Assembly: GCA_002148405.1 (NCBI GenBank)
Contig: MUGG01000059.1
Span: 1 to 64,000, forward strand
Direction of reading: 5' to 3'
DNA length: 64,000 bases
Source: Alkalinema sp. CACIAM 70d
GTDB lineage: Bacteria > Cyanobacteriota > Cyanobacteriia > Leptolyngbyales > Leptolyngbyaceae
Program-made: the position numbers and the translations under genes
Shown: positions 44,708 to 54,092 of the stretch, piece by piece
How positions within the stretch are numbered: the stretch's first letter is position 1
Layout of the letters: every line of letters starts with the position of its first letter
Notes under the pieces: model-generated
The model's input: only the letters and a program-made list of their open reading frames with translations
Database searches by the model: none
Told to the model about the DNA's origin: nothing

Positions 44708-46975
44708 ATGGACTGGAAGGAGTGGCCGCAGCGCAAATTAGTCGGAACTATCATCGTCGGTCTGGGGATTGCCTCCTTTGGAGTGGGTGCCCTGGTTTCT
44801 ACAACCGTTAAAACGGATCCGAATGGTCGTTTTCAATTCGCGGGGATCACCAGTCCTTTCCCCAACGGTAGTCATTCGGGTTCTAGCAACACGATCGGTG
44901 CACCCAGTGCGGTCAGCACGCTGATTACCAATCCACCCTCCCCGCAACGCACCGAAGCGCTCCAGAAATTTGCCAACGCCGCTCAACCTTCCCTCGATCG
45001 CAACCGTGCCCGCTACCTCCTCGCCCATACTGCGCTCGAAGCGGGGCAAGCCCAAGCCGCGATCGACCACCTGAAAGATCTAGAAACCCAGTACCGGCCC
45101 ATGGCTGCCTCCGTCCTTTTGCAGCGGGGTCGTGCCTACGAAGCGGCTGGACAGAAAGAACCGGCGATCGCGGCCTATCAATCCATCCTGCAACAATTTC
45201 CTAAAGACCCTGCTGCTGCGGAAGCGCTATTTAACCTAGGAAAAATTCTCGGAAAATCTGGCGAACAACATGGCGAACAACATTGGGATCAGGCGATCGC
45301 CCAATTTCCCAGCCATCCCCGCGCGATCGACATTGCCAAACTGCGGTTACAGGAGAACCCCAAACAGGACAGCCCCAAACTGTTTCCCATGCAGTTGCAT
45401 CTCGCTAAATATGATTATGAAACGCGGGACTATGCCAGCCGGACGGAAAAATTCCTGCAAACCTATAGTAAACAACTGAAACCGGAAGATTGGGCCGCGA
45501 TCGCCTTTGGCCTCTGGGAAAACCAGAAATACGACCTCGCTGCTGCGGCCTATGCCCGCGCCCCGGAAACGGCTCTAACGGCTTACCGGGCTGCACGGGG
45601 ATTGCATTTGACCGGACAATCGGGCAGTCAGCAACGCTATCAAGCCGTTGTACAGAAATACCCCAAGACGCCCGAAGCGGGACTGGCACTGACCCGACTG
45701 GCCCAACTGGCGGAAAAACCCCAGGACGCGATCGCCTATCTCGATCAAGTGATTGGCCATTACCCCGATAAAACCCCAGAGGCGATCGCCAGTAAGGCCG
45801 ATGCCTTGGAGAAACTCAACAGTCTGCAATCCGCCAGTCAACTGCGGCAATTGCTCCTGCAACAGCATTCCAATAGTGAAGCCGCCGCCGAACTGCGCTG
45901 GAAAATTGCCCAAGACCAAGCCAAAGGTGGCAAACTTCCTGCGGCGCAGCAGTGGATCGAAGCGATTTTGAAGGAAAACCCCACGAGCCCGATCGCGGCC
46001 AAGGCGGGCTTTTGGGGCGGGAAATGGGCACAACAATCCGGCCAAGGCCAGCAGGCATCCAATTATTACCAAGCCGTGATTAAACTGCATCCGGAATCCT
46101 ATTACGCTTGGCGATCGGCGTCGCGGCTGGGTTGGGATGTGGGCGATTTCGATAACGTACGTCAGTTACAACCGGCGATCGTGCGTCCGAAGGTGCGCGA
46201 TTCCCTGCCAGCGGGGTCAGACACGCTCCGGGAACTGCACCACCTGGGCTTCGATCGGGAAGCTTGGAGCTATTGGCAAGTGGAATTCCAAAATCGGCAA
46301 CAGCCCAGTGTGGCGGAACAGTTTACCGATGGAGTAATGCGTCTGGGCGTGGGCGACAACCTGGATGGAATGTTTATGATATCCAACTTGAACGATCGGG
46401 AATCCGCCAACGATCGGCAACAGGTGGCCACTTTGCGGAAAGATGCCAGCTATTGGCAAGCGCTCTATCCCTTCCCCTACATGGCGCAGATCGAGTCTTG
46501 GTCGCGGCAACGACAACTGAACCCGATGTTGGTCACGGCCCTAATCCGCCAGGAATCCCGCTTTGAGCCGCAGATTAAATCTTCGGTGGGTGCGACGGGG
46601 TTAATGCAAGTTATGCCCGAGACGGCCAGTTACATCGCCAGCCAAATCAAGTTAAAGGAATACAAACTCGATCGACCCGAGGACAATATTAAACTGGGAA
46701 CTTGGTACCTCAACTACACCCACCAGGAATATTCGGGGAATTCTATGCTGGCTGTGGCGAGTTATAACGCAGGCCCCGGTGCGGTGGGAGGCTGGCTAGC
46801 GAAAAGTAAGACCCAGGATGCCGATGAATTTGTCGAAGCGATTCCCTACGCAGAGACGAAGGGCTATGTGAAGTCCGTCTTTGAGAATTACTGGAACTAT
46901 TTACGATTATATAACCCCACCATTGCCCAAAAGGTTGCACAAGTTTCACCGAACCATCCCCGCGAATTATTTTAG
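44708..46975 (+). CDS. slt: soluble-type lytic transglycosylase with TPR-like domain
   Basis: The 755-residue protein has an N-terminal membrane anchor (about 10-30, VGTIIVGLGIASFGVGALV), a long alpha-helical superhelix of TPR-like units (80-560) and a C-terminal SLT domain with catalytic Glu in ALIRQESRFEP (about 620), GATGLMQVMPETA and NIKLGTWYLNY, SYNAGPG. It cleaves peptidoglycan to 1,6-anhydromuropeptides in the periplasm. The AGAGGAG site upstream supports ATG 44708. A 12-bp in-frame duplication (45260-45283) encodes GEQHGEQH. The next gene starts 12 bp downstream. Confidence 0.94.
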   Translation: MDWKEWPQRKLVGTIIVGLGIASFGVGALVSTTVKTDPNGRFQFAGITSPFPNGSHSGSSNTIGAPSAVSTLITNPPSPQRTEALQKFANAAQPSLDRNRARYLLAHTALEAGQAQAAIDHLKDLETQYRPMAASVLLQRGRAYEAAGQKEPAIAAYQSILQQFPKDPAAAEALFNLGKILGKSGEQHGEQHWDQAIAQFPSHPRAIDIAKLRLQENPKQDSPKLFPMQLHLAKYDYETRDYASRTEKFLQTYSKQLKPEDWAAIAFGLWENQKYDLAAAAYARAPETALTAYRAARGLHLTGQSGSQQRYQAVVQKYPKTPEAGLALTRLAQLAEKPQDAIAYLDQVIGHYPDKTPEAIASKADALEKLNSLQSASQLRQLLLQQHSNSEAAAELRWKIAQDQAKGGKLPAAQQWIEAILKENPTSPIAAKAGFWGGKWAQQSGQGQQASNYYQAVIKLHPESYYAWRSASRLGWDVGDFDNVRQLQPAIVRPKVRDSLPAGSDTLRELHHLGFDREAWSYWQVEFQNRQQPSVAEQFTDGVMRLGVGDNLDGMFMISNLNDRESANDRQQVATLRKDASYWQALYPFPYMAQIESWSRQRQLNPMLVTALIRQESRFEPQIKSSVGATGLMQVMPETASYIASQIKLKEYKLDRPEDNIKLGTWYLNYTHQEYSGNSMLAVASYNAGPGAVGGWLAKSKTQDADEFVEAIPYAETKGYVKSVFENYWNYLRLYNPTIAQKVAQVSPNHPRELF

Positions 46976-46986
46976 AGAAGTGAGGT

Positions 46987-48177
46987 GTGGCATTGTCCCG
47001 ATCGTCGCTCATTGCCTGGAAATCCGTGTTTGGCCTTGCCGCTGTGCAGGGAGCCATTACGCTAACCTGGGTGATTTATAACCTGTATGTTCCCAACCTA
47101 CTGGAACAGGTCGGGTTACCTAAAGTCGCTGGACTCTATTTACTAGCCTTTGAAAATTTCCTGGCGATCGGTTTGGAACCACTGATGGGAAGTTTATCCG
47201 ATCGACAACGAACTTGGTTAGGAATTCGATTCCCCTTTGTGTTTCTGGGCATGATTGCATCTGCGGTGTGCTTCATTGCAATTCCCGCTTGGGCTTTTCT
47301 GGGAAGTGCTACAACCGTGTTGCAATGGCTTGTGCCGATCGGGTTGTTGGCTTGGGCGATCGCGATGGCGATTTTTCGCAGTCCTGTGTTGGGGTTATTG
47401 GGGCAGTATGCGATGACCAGTGGGCTACCCCAAGCGGCGAGCATCTTGACCTTGGCAGGGCTAACGACGGGACTGTTTACGCTACCTGCCTACCGCAAAA
47501 TTTTGTTAGATTTGGGAAATTTGGGAGCCTTTGGCCTAGGATCCTTTTCCTTGCTGCTGACGGCCTTTGTGCTGAATCAATGCCAGCCTGCTACCCAGGT
47601 CAATTCGCATCCATCGATCGAGGCAGTAACAGCGCGATCGAACTCCTTCAAACGTTTGGGTTTATTGGTTGCAGTAGGGCTGGGGTTGGGACTTGGGACA
47701 GTTGGGATGCGGCGGGTGATTCAACCTAGCCCTGACAGTGTGTTGCTGTTAAATCTATTCACGTTGACTCAACTGATCAGCGTTTTGCCGACAGGCTATT
47801 TAGCCTCCCGATGGGGAAATCGTCGATCGATGGTGTTGGCACTGGCAACCATTCCCCTGTGGATTGCGGGTTTACTCATTCCCTACTTGGGTGTACAGGT
47901 ATTGGCTGTGATTGCATTGGGCTGTGTGTTTGGAGTACTGCTGAACGGAGCGATTCCCTTCGCACTGGCTCAAGTGCCTGCTGCTAAAGCAGGACTGGGG
48001 GTTGGTCTCTATTTTGCAGGACGTTCCGCTGCCGATAGCTTATTCAACTTCCTCCTCGCACAGGTGGGCACTTTTCCAACAGAAATCAACGCGATCGGGA
48101 GTATTTTGGCTTTTGCAGGGGCAGGATTTTGCATTCTGTTAACTCGCGATCGTGGCCAGAATAAATCATTCAACTGA
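46987..48177 (+). CDS. MFS transporter
   Basis: The 396-residue membrane protein has about eleven to twelve hydrophobic spans. The loop after span 2 (LEPLMGSLSDRQRTWLGIRFPF) matches the G-x-x-x-D-R-x-x-R pattern of major facilitator proteins and is closest in style to the SLC45/sugar-type branch. It starts with GTG at 46987, 11 bp after the transglycosylase, and is probably co-transcribed with it. A role in muropeptide or sugar movement is suggested by position only. Confidence 0.85.
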   Translation: MALSRSSLIAWKSVFGLAAVQGAITLTWVIYNLYVPNLLEQVGLPKVAGLYLLAFENFLAIGLEPLMGSLSDRQRTWLGIRFPFVFLGMIASAVCFIAIPAWAFLGSATTVLQWLVPIGLLAWAIAMAIFRSPVLGLLGQYAMTSGLPQAASILTLAGLTTGLFTLPAYRKILLDLGNLGAFGLGSFSLLLTAFVLNQCQPATQVNSHPSIEAVTARSNSFKRLGLLVAVGLGLGLGTVGMRRVIQPSPDSVLLLNLFTLTQLISVLPTGYLASRWGNRRSMVLALATIPLWIAGLLIPYLGVQVLAVIALGCVFGVLLNGAIPFALAQVPAAKAGLGVGLYFAGRSAADSLFNFLLAQVGTFPTEINAIGSILAFAGAGFCILLTRDRGQNKSFN

Positions 48178-48247
48178 TCACGTAAGCTATTCAGACTATG
48201 GGTTTTTAGCTAGAACAAACTTTAGAACAAACTTTTTAGAAAAAACT

Positions 48248-48655
48248 TTATTGAGCCATTTGCCAATCTTCAATTTGCAAACCTTCAACCCGACTAAATT
48301 CTTGAGTGTTGTGGGTGACTAAGATAAGGTCGTTAGACAACGCGATCGAAGCAATCTGCAAATCGCAAACCCCAATTGGAGTGCCAAGGCTGGCAAGTTG
48401 ACCACGAATGCAACCACAGATGAGTGCCGCTTCATCATCAAACGGAAGTGAGATAAAGCTTGCCAAAAATTCCTGTTGCCTTGCTAAGGTACGAGTTGGG
48501 TCATTGCTTCGCATTGCACCATAGAATAGCTCTGCCTTCACCACGGAACAAACCAAGATTTCACTAAGTGGTGTGGAATTTAAGCGATTGCATACTTCCG
48601 GTGAGCGACCATTTAAGTACACTACACAAACATTGGTATCAATCAGATAACGCAT
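48248..48655 (-). CDS. vapC: PIN-domain toxin, VapC-type
   Basis: The 135-residue PIN-domain ribonuclease has acidic residues in YLIDTNVCVVYL (Asp6), VVKAELFYG (Glu42), GVCDLQIAS (Asp98) and ends LVTHNTQEFSRVEGLQIEDW, typical of VapC/FitB-like toxins. The active-site set looks complete. It starts 2 bp after the stop of the upstream antitoxin candidate, which argues for a toxin-antitoxin operon. Its RNA target cannot be told from sequence. Confidence 0.9.
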   Translation of the reverse strand: MRYLIDTNVCVVYLNGRSPEVCNRLNSTPLSEILVCSVVKAELFYGAMRSNDPTRTLARQQEFLASFISLPFDDEAALICGCIRGQLASLGTPIGVCDLQIASIALSNDLILVTHNTQEFSRVEGLQIEDWQMAQ

Positions 48656-48657
48656 TC

Positions 48658-48900
48658 TTAGTCAAACACTCCAATAAGGTCATCATCAAGATTTTCCGAG
48701 ATGCCTTGCTCATCCAAAACAATAGGATCATCCGCACAGATCCCATAAAACTTTTCTAGGGAATGCCCCGTCACAGGTGAAGAGGTAACGAGTTGATAAG
48801 TAACGATCACTTCTACATCCCGCTCTATGATGCCAACGGGAATATCAAGATGAAGAATGCCATCTGGCCCTACTCGTTGGCGTACCTTAATGCTAGTCAT
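48658..48900 (-). CDS. putative antitoxin of the PIN toxin
   Basis: The 80-residue acidic protein precedes the PIN toxin by 2 bp. The N-terminal half (TSIKVRQRVGPDGILHLDIPV) is short beta-strands and resembles small cyanobacterial antitoxin-like proteins; the C-terminal half (FYGICADDPIVLDEQGISEN) is acidic and could wrap the toxin. There is no clear AbrB, RHH or Phd signature, so the antitoxin call rests on position and size. Confidence 0.75.
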   Translation of the reverse strand: MTSIKVRQRVGPDGILHLDIPVGIIERDVEVIVTYQLVTSSPVTGHSLEKFYGICADDPIVLDEQGISENLDDDLIGVFD

Positions 48901-48940
48901 CTTTATTAGCTCCTCAGAGTGTATCTATCATTCGCAGCAC

Positions 48941-49525
48941 TCAAACTTGTAGCCCAAAAATCTGATCTGGCGTTAAGGCGAATTCTGGTACGACTTGAGA
49001 AATCACCCGATCGCCCCCTTGGAATGCGCGATCGGTATAGGCTCCCTCAACCCATTGGCAAATGGTTATTTGCTTTTCCTGGGGATCGACAATCCAATAC
49101 TCTGCAATGCAACGGGCGGCGTATTCCGTATGCTTGTGGCGATAATCCCGAATGCGATTATTCACCCCTGGACTCACAACTTCAACGACTAACGCGGGGG
49201 GCGGCATCTCTCGGGTAATGGTAGCTCGTGCTTTTCCCGCTAGGGCAGCTTTCGATTCTTCACTATGAACCAGTAAATCGGGCACCCGACATCTTGCCAA
49301 GCGTCCACTAACTTCAATTTCTGTTTCTTTATAAGCAATCATTTGAAACGGAAAATAATTCAGCAGTTGAACCCACAAAAAGCGTGTCAGGTCTGAATTT
49401 TCATCGGATTCCGGCGGCATTTCCACTAGCTCCCCATCCACCAGCTCGTAGCGAGTATCCGTCCCATCGTCATAGGTCAGATATTCCTCCAAGGTGAGTT
49501 TTCTGTGGGTGCTGCTAAGTGTCAT
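48941..49525 (-). CDS. Uma2 family (DUF820) restriction-endonuclease-fold protein
   Basis: The 194-residue protein opens with LTLEEYLTYDDGTDTRYELVDG, nearly the same first 22 residues as the paralogue at 24396. The nuclease core has Asp in RVPDLLVHSEE (about 83) and Glu in PALVVEVVSPG (about 117), then EYWIVDPQ. The function of the family is unclear. It is upstream of the toxin-antitoxin pair on the same strand with about 40 bp between. Confidence 0.88.
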   Translation of the reverse strand: MTLSSTHRKLTLEEYLTYDDGTDTRYELVDGELVEMPPESDENSDLTRFLWVQLLNYFPFQMIAYKETEIEVSGRLARCRVPDLLVHSEESKAALAGKARATITREMPPPALVVEVVSPGVNNRIRDYRHKHTEYAARCIAEYWIVDPQEKQITICQWVEGAYTDRAFQGGDRVISQVVPEFALTPDQIFGLQV

Positions 49526-49614
49526 GGGTGGGAGGGTAGGAGAGGGGTTGCAATTATTCTAGCGAGAAAACCCCTAGCTCTCTGCAATGGCTAGCTAGCC
49601 TACTTCTGCACAGC

Positions 49615-50943
49615 TTACTTCTGCACATCGGTGACGCGCCAATTGAGCTTGAGGTTGACCCAGAAGTTCCACATCACTACGATCGCGATCGCCAGTAACT
49701 TCGCCACAAAGGGATTCAGGCTCAGCACCGTGCTAAATAGCCCCATTAAAGATCCTTGCAGGACAATACCTGTACCGCAGACGACATTGAATTTCAGTAA
49801 GCGTTTCAACCAGCGTCGTTTCCCCGGTTGGCCACGGGAAATTTCGCCAAACGTCCAGAAATCATTCCAAACGAAGTTATTAATCAGTGCAACTTCCGCC
49901 GAAAGTACCGCCGCTAGGACTGCCCGACTTGGCCCCAGCAGCCCAAACAGCACCGCAAACACAGCCATGTCCACAGCTAAGCCACTAAAGCCCACGACCC
50001 CGAAGCGCAAAAACTTGCCGATCGGGAAGCGTTGGTTCAGCTTTTTCAGCGCCGTGCGATCGCGTTTAGCCCAGCGTAACCGCAGTAGATGTTGGATGTA
50101 TTCCCAATACTGCTGTCCAGTTACCTTGCTTTCCCCATCCTGCCGTTCCTGGAACACATAACCCACCTCGGCAATTTGGCCAATGCGCCCGCGTCCAATC
50201 ACCTCTAGCAAAATCTTGTAGCCCGCTGGATTGAGGGCACGATCGCCGATCGCCGATCGTTGCACCAGAAAATACCCACTCATCGGATCAGACACACGAC
50301 CGAGGACATGGGGCAGGATCAGTAATCCCAAAATCTGGGCTCCCCGCGAGGTCATCCGCCGAAACAAGCTCCATTCACTGATGCCTCCCCCATCGACATG
50401 GCGACTGGCCACCGCTAAATCGGCCCCCTGGATCATCTGCGTCCACAACCCCAGCAACACCTCCGGTGGATGCTGCAAATCACCATCAATCACCCCTAAC
50501 ACCCGCCCCTGAGCCACCTGCCAGCCGCGAATCACTGCCGTAGATAGTCCCCGTTCTCCCTGTCGCCGGACAACCCGTAGTTGAGGATAGTGGGGGGTGA
50601 GGGCGAGGGCTTTTTCCCAAGTCCGATCGGGGCTGTCATCATCCACCACAATCAGTTCATAATCGTGGCGCAACACTTGATCCAGCGTAGAACTGAGGAT
50701 TTCTACTAAGCGCTGAATATTATCACCTTCGTTGTAGGTGGGAATAACGAGTGAAAATGCTAGAGGAAACTCCAAGGACAATGCTGGAACAATTAATTCA
50801 CCTTGGGGCGCATCCAGCAGAGCAGCGGTGGGAACAGACGGAACAGTCAAAGGGGTTTCCTCTCGATCGATGGCCTCAACGGGCATAGCGTCGGCGCTAG
50901 CAACAACAGCACGGATAGAAGCAGGGCGGGAAGGACTTGTCAT
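49615..50943 (-). CDS. GT2 glycosyltransferase fused to GtrA-like membrane domain
   Basis: The 442-residue protein has a DPM1-like glycosyltransferase family 2 domain (about 60-290: SLVIPTYNEGDNI, VVDDDSPDRTW, GVIDGDLQHPPE) and a C-terminal GtrA-like domain of four membrane spans (about 310-435, FLRFGVVGFSGLAVDMAVF). Such fusions make polyprenyl-phosphate-linked mannose or glucose at the membrane and help flip it. It is divergent from the hpsL-like gene, within a polysaccharide locus. Start ATG 50943. Confidence 0.9.
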   Translation of the reverse strand: MTSPSRPASIRAVVASADAMPVEAIDREETPLTVPSVPTAALLDAPQGELIVPALSLEFPLAFSLVIPTYNEGDNIQRLVEILSSTLDQVLRHDYELIVVDDDSPDRTWEKALALTPHYPQLRVVRRQGERGLSTAVIRGWQVAQGRVLGVIDGDLQHPPEVLLGLWTQMIQGADLAVASRHVDGGGISEWSLFRRMTSRGAQILGLLILPHVLGRVSDPMSGYFLVQRSAIGDRALNPAGYKILLEVIGRGRIGQIAEVGYVFQERQDGESKVTGQQYWEYIQHLLRLRWAKRDRTALKKLNQRFPIGKFLRFGVVGFSGLAVDMAVFAVLFGLLGPSRAVLAAVLSAEVALINNFVWNDFWTFGEISRGQPGKRRWLKRLLKFNVVCGTGIVLQGSLMGLFSTVLSLNPFVAKLLAIAIVVMWNFWVNLKLNWRVTDVQK

Positions 50944-50980
50944 AGAGGGTTATTGTACCGAGAAGTCAATATTTATTGTT

Positions 50981-51022
50981 GGTATAAATTTCTGGGTATA
51001 AGTTTCTGGGTATAAATTTCGC
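50981..51022. repeat. 14-bp tandem array, three copies
   Basis: GGTATAAATTTCTG (50981-50994), GGTATAAGTTTCTG (50995-51008) and GGTATAAATTTCGC (51009-51022) lie in the divergent promoter region between the GT2-GtrA gene and the hpsL-like gene. Each carries a TATAAA/TATAAG that could act as a -10 element. Confidence 0.85.
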
Positions 51023-51167
51023 GCCTTTACCTTTAGGCATTAGGGTGCAGGTGTCAGGCTCCTAGGGCAGAGTCTAGGAGTCAAACGACAGGTTCTGCTA
51101 GGGTTTAGGTTCCTAACAGCGGGAAATCGGGCATCCTGAGAGTACCCCCTTTGCCGTTCTTCTGCCC

Positions 51168-52835
51168 ATGGCCAAGTCGAACTCTCGGAAATCTAGTAAA
51201 GCGTCCAAGGCCGCGAAACGCCAGTCCGCAAGCAGTCCGGAATCCATCGAACAGCCTACCCTGACGCTAAAAGAACAACTGGCGGCAAAACGTAAAGCGG
51301 CTAAGGCTAAACAAGAATTGACGCAGTTTCTGACGATCGCGACGGTCTGTGCGCTTTTTGTCGGGATGATGCTCGCGATCGTGGCGGGCGTCAAAGGGGC
51401 CGTGGGAGGCATTGTGGGCACGTTGGTGCTGATGCTCTCGTTTAAGTATCCCTGGCAAGCACTCTACGGCTTTTGGATTTATTTGCCCCTGGGGGGAACG
51501 ATCACCTATTCGATCGGGGGTGGCAGTAACCCCGTTTTGCAGCTCGCAAAGGATATTTTCTATCTCCCGGCGCTGATTGCCACAATCCAACTCTGCCAAC
51601 GGAAAAAATTACCTTTCATCCTGCCCACTGGCTTGAAAACACCGCTCTTGTTGTTACTAGGGTACTGCCTGTTGGTTCTGCTGTTTGTCAATGGAGCCCA
51701 GCAACTGGCCCCCAAGGGAGATAAACCCTTTTTGATGGGGCTTTTGGGCTTGAAGGTTTTTCTGGGTTACGTACCGCTGATTTCCTGTGCTTACTATTTT
51801 TTAAATAAGCGATCGGATTTTTATCGCCTAATGCATATTACGGCGGTGTTGACCCTGGTGTGCTGTAGCTTAGCGTTTGCCCAATACATGATGCTGAAAA
51901 CTGGTCGCTGTCAGGGCACGGTGGGATCCGGTGCGGAGTTGTTTAAAGCCTCCCTGGGCGCGCGGTGTTTGGTGGGGGGATCGCTGCTGTACAACGAGGA
52001 GCAGGGGGTGATCCGCCTACCGGGAACCTTTGTGGCTCCCTGGCAGTGGGGCTGGTTCTTGATTTCGGCGGCCTTTTTTAGTTTTGCAACGGCCTTTAGC
52101 GATCGCAGTTTTCTCTGGCGGTTGGTGGGGATGGGCGCAATGGCCGGAACCCTAGCGATGGCGGTGCTGTCGGGGCAACGGATTGCCCTCGCGATCGTGC
52201 CGATCGTATTTGCAGTGCTGCTGGTCGTTACGGGTCAGGTGGCCAATCTGAAGCGATTTTTGCCGATCGGGATCACGCTAGGGGTATTTGCCGCGATCGC
52301 CATGGCCGCCTATCCAGAGGTGGTACAGGAACGGTTGGATAGCTTTTCTAGCCGCTGGGAAGCCGCGCCTCCGACGGAGTTCATTGCGTCGCAGTTTGAT
52401 TTCGTGAGTGATCTGGCCGGAGTTTTGGGGCGGGGCCTGGGGCGGGCAACCAATTCGGCCCGAAGTTTTGGGGAAACGAAACTGATTGAAACCTACTATC
52501 CCAAGCTGTTATTTGAGATTGGCCCGATCGGGGTGTTGCTCTTTCTAGCGGTCGTGACCACACTAACGGTAGTGACGTTCCGCGCCTATCGCCAACTCAA
52601 GGATAAAAACCTGCGGGGCATGGGGGCGGCGCTGTGGGTGTTTATCCTGTTTATCAGCTACAACACCTATTACTATCCCCTCGACGTGGATCCAGTTGCA
52701 GTTTACTACTGGTTTATGGCAGGAGCCTTACTCAAGTTGCCGGAACTGGAAAAAACCGAAGTGCCCCAACTGGCCGAGGCAACGACGACTCCACCTAAAG
52801 GCAAACGTCGTAAGTCATCTCCCCGATCGAGATAG
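51168..52835 (+). CDS. hpsL: HpsL-like O-antigen-ligase-type membrane protein
   Basis: The 555-residue protein has a Lys/Ser-rich cytoplasmic N-terminus (1-50), about ten membrane spans and the segment SFKYPWQALYGFWIYLPLGG with YSIGGGSNPVLQLAKD, which I recognise from HpsL of the hormogonium polysaccharide system. The fold class is O-antigen ligase/polymerase-like. In Nostoc, Hps proteins make the slime needed for gliding. Two glycosyltransferase genes of the same set follow on the same strand. Confidence in the family is good; the symbol is by recognition. Confidence 0.8.
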   Translation: MAKSNSRKSSKASKAAKRQSASSPESIEQPTLTLKEQLAAKRKAAKAKQELTQFLTIATVCALFVGMMLAIVAGVKGAVGGIVGTLVLMLSFKYPWQALYGFWIYLPLGGTITYSIGGGSNPVLQLAKDIFYLPALIATIQLCQRKKLPFILPTGLKTPLLLLLGYCLLVLLFVNGAQQLAPKGDKPFLMGLLGLKVFLGYVPLISCAYYFLNKRSDFYRLMHITAVLTLVCCSLAFAQYMMLKTGRCQGTVGSGAELFKASLGARCLVGGSLLYNEEQGVIRLPGTFVAPWQWGWFLISAAFFSFATAFSDRSFLWRLVGMGAMAGTLAMAVLSGQRIALAIVPIVFAVLLVVTGQVANLKRFLPIGITLGVFAAIAMAAYPEVVQERLDSFSSRWEAAPPTEFIASQFDFVSDLAGVLGRGLGRATNSARSFGETKLIETYYPKLLFEIGPIGVLLFLAVVTTLTVVTFRAYRQLKDKNLRGMGAALWVFILFISYNTYYYPLDVDPVAVYYWFMAGALLKLPELEKTEVPQLAEATTTPPKGKRRKSSPRSR

Positions 52836-52898
52836 TCCTTTCCAGCATCTGCCAGCATCATCCCATCCCCGTTTTTCTGCAAGCTATTTCTGTAAACT

Positions 52899-53876
52899 AT
52901 GCTGCCATTGATTTCCGTCATCATCCCCACCTATGGGCGAGAAGAACCGCTGGTGGTTTCGATTCGAGATGTGTTGAAACAGGACTATCCCCAGTTTGAA
53001 GTGCTGGTGGTCGATCAGACGCCGACCCATGGGCCGGAGGTGCAGGCGTTTCTGGAAGAGATGGCCGCTGCGGGAAAAATCCGCTGGTTCCGACTGAATT
53101 GGGCTAGTTTGCCGGGGGCGCGGAACTATGCGGTGCGGCAGGCAAAGGGCGATGTCATGCTGTTTTTGGATGATGATGTGGAGTTGCCAGTAGGCTTTTT
53201 GGCGGCCCATGCCCAGAATTACGATCGCCCGGAGGTGGGGGCGGTGGCGGGACGGGTGCTCGATCGGATGAAGTTGGCGGATCATGCGGCGGGTTTGGTG
53301 GTGGAAGATTTGCCGCCGGAAGCCATGGATCCGGGAATTGCTTGGTATCACATTAACCTGGTGCATACGGTGAAGCCGCAGCGGGTCTTGAGTGCACGGG
53401 GCTGCAATATGTCCTACCGTCGAGAAATTTTTTACAAACACCAAATTTGGTTTGATGAGCGGTTTCGGGGCAGCGCTGTGCGGGAGGAATCAGATTTTTG
53501 TCTGAGAATCCGCAAAACGGGTTTGCAGATTTGGTACGACCCCACGGCACAACTGGTGCATCTGGGGGAAGAAACTGGTGGCTGTCACGACATCAGCACC
53601 CGATCGATGCAGTACCAAATTACTTTCTATCACAACCACTTTTTGATGGGGTTGAAAAATCTGACGCCCTGGCAAGCGGTGCGATTTTTTAGCAAATTAT
53701 TTGATTGCCATGTTCTGGGCCATCCCCCCTGCTACAAGAGCAAATCTCCGATTAAGATCCTGACGCGCGGCGGCTTTTTTTGTTTAGCGTTTTTGGCGAC
53801 TTTGAAAACGTTAGTCCAGTCCTATTGGGATGACGGTCAGGTTTACACGCGCAAAGCTCGCACAATGGATGGCTAG
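52899..53876 (+). CDS. hpsN: HpsN-like GT2 glycosyltransferase
   Basis: The 325-residue protein has a GT2 domain: SVIIPTYGREEPL, VLVVDQTP, LFLDDDVELP (DDD metal motif about 88-90) and a later REESDFCLRI segment. The pattern resembles HpsN of the hormogonium polysaccharide genes. No signal or strong membrane segment is present apart from a hydrophobic stretch near the C-terminus (FFCLAFLATLKTLV), so it acts at the inner face of the membrane. It lies 63 bp after the hpsL-like gene. Confidence 0.8.
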   Translation: MLPLISVIIPTYGREEPLVVSIRDVLKQDYPQFEVLVVDQTPTHGPEVQAFLEEMAAAGKIRWFRLNWASLPGARNYAVRQAKGDVMLFLDDDVELPVGFLAAHAQNYDRPEVGAVAGRVLDRMKLADHAAGLVVEDLPPEAMDPGIAWYHINLVHTVKPQRVLSARGCNMSYRREIFYKHQIWFDERFRGSAVREESDFCLRIRKTGLQIWYDPTAQLVHLGEETGGCHDISTRSMQYQITFYHNHFLMGLKNLTPWQAVRFFSKLFDCHVLGHPPCYKSKSPIKILTRGGFFCLAFLATLKTLVQSYWDDGQVYTRKARTMDG

Positions 53877-53910
53877 TTGGTTAGGTTCAGTCGATCGCGA
53901 TGTGGGTTGA

Positions 53911-53995
53911 GATCCCCCCTAGCCCCCCTTACAAAAGGGGGAACCGGACAACAACTTCAAAGTCCCCCTTATCAAGGGAGATTTAGGGGGATCGA
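53911..53995. repeat. MITE-like palindromic element, copy 2
   Basis: Ends GATCCCCCCTA and TTTAGGGGGATCGAA match those of the element at 2058-2186. The interior is about 85 bp, shorter, with CCCCCCTT/AAAAGGGG and CCCCCTTATCAAGGGA sub-palindromes. It occupies the gap between the hpsN-like and hpsO-like genes. Confidence 0.65.
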
Positions 53996-54092
53996 AGCTT
54001 ATGCAGTGCACCCGATCGTTGATCGACTGAGGTTGAAGTTATCGAGACTCCTGCGGGATAAATCAGTCAGCAAATCAGTGAGGAGAGGGGCA

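Noticed and set aside
53877..54092. Longer N-terminus for the hpsO-like glycosyltransferase
   Set aside because: It would translate through the MITE-like repeat; a strong binding site precedes ATG 54093.
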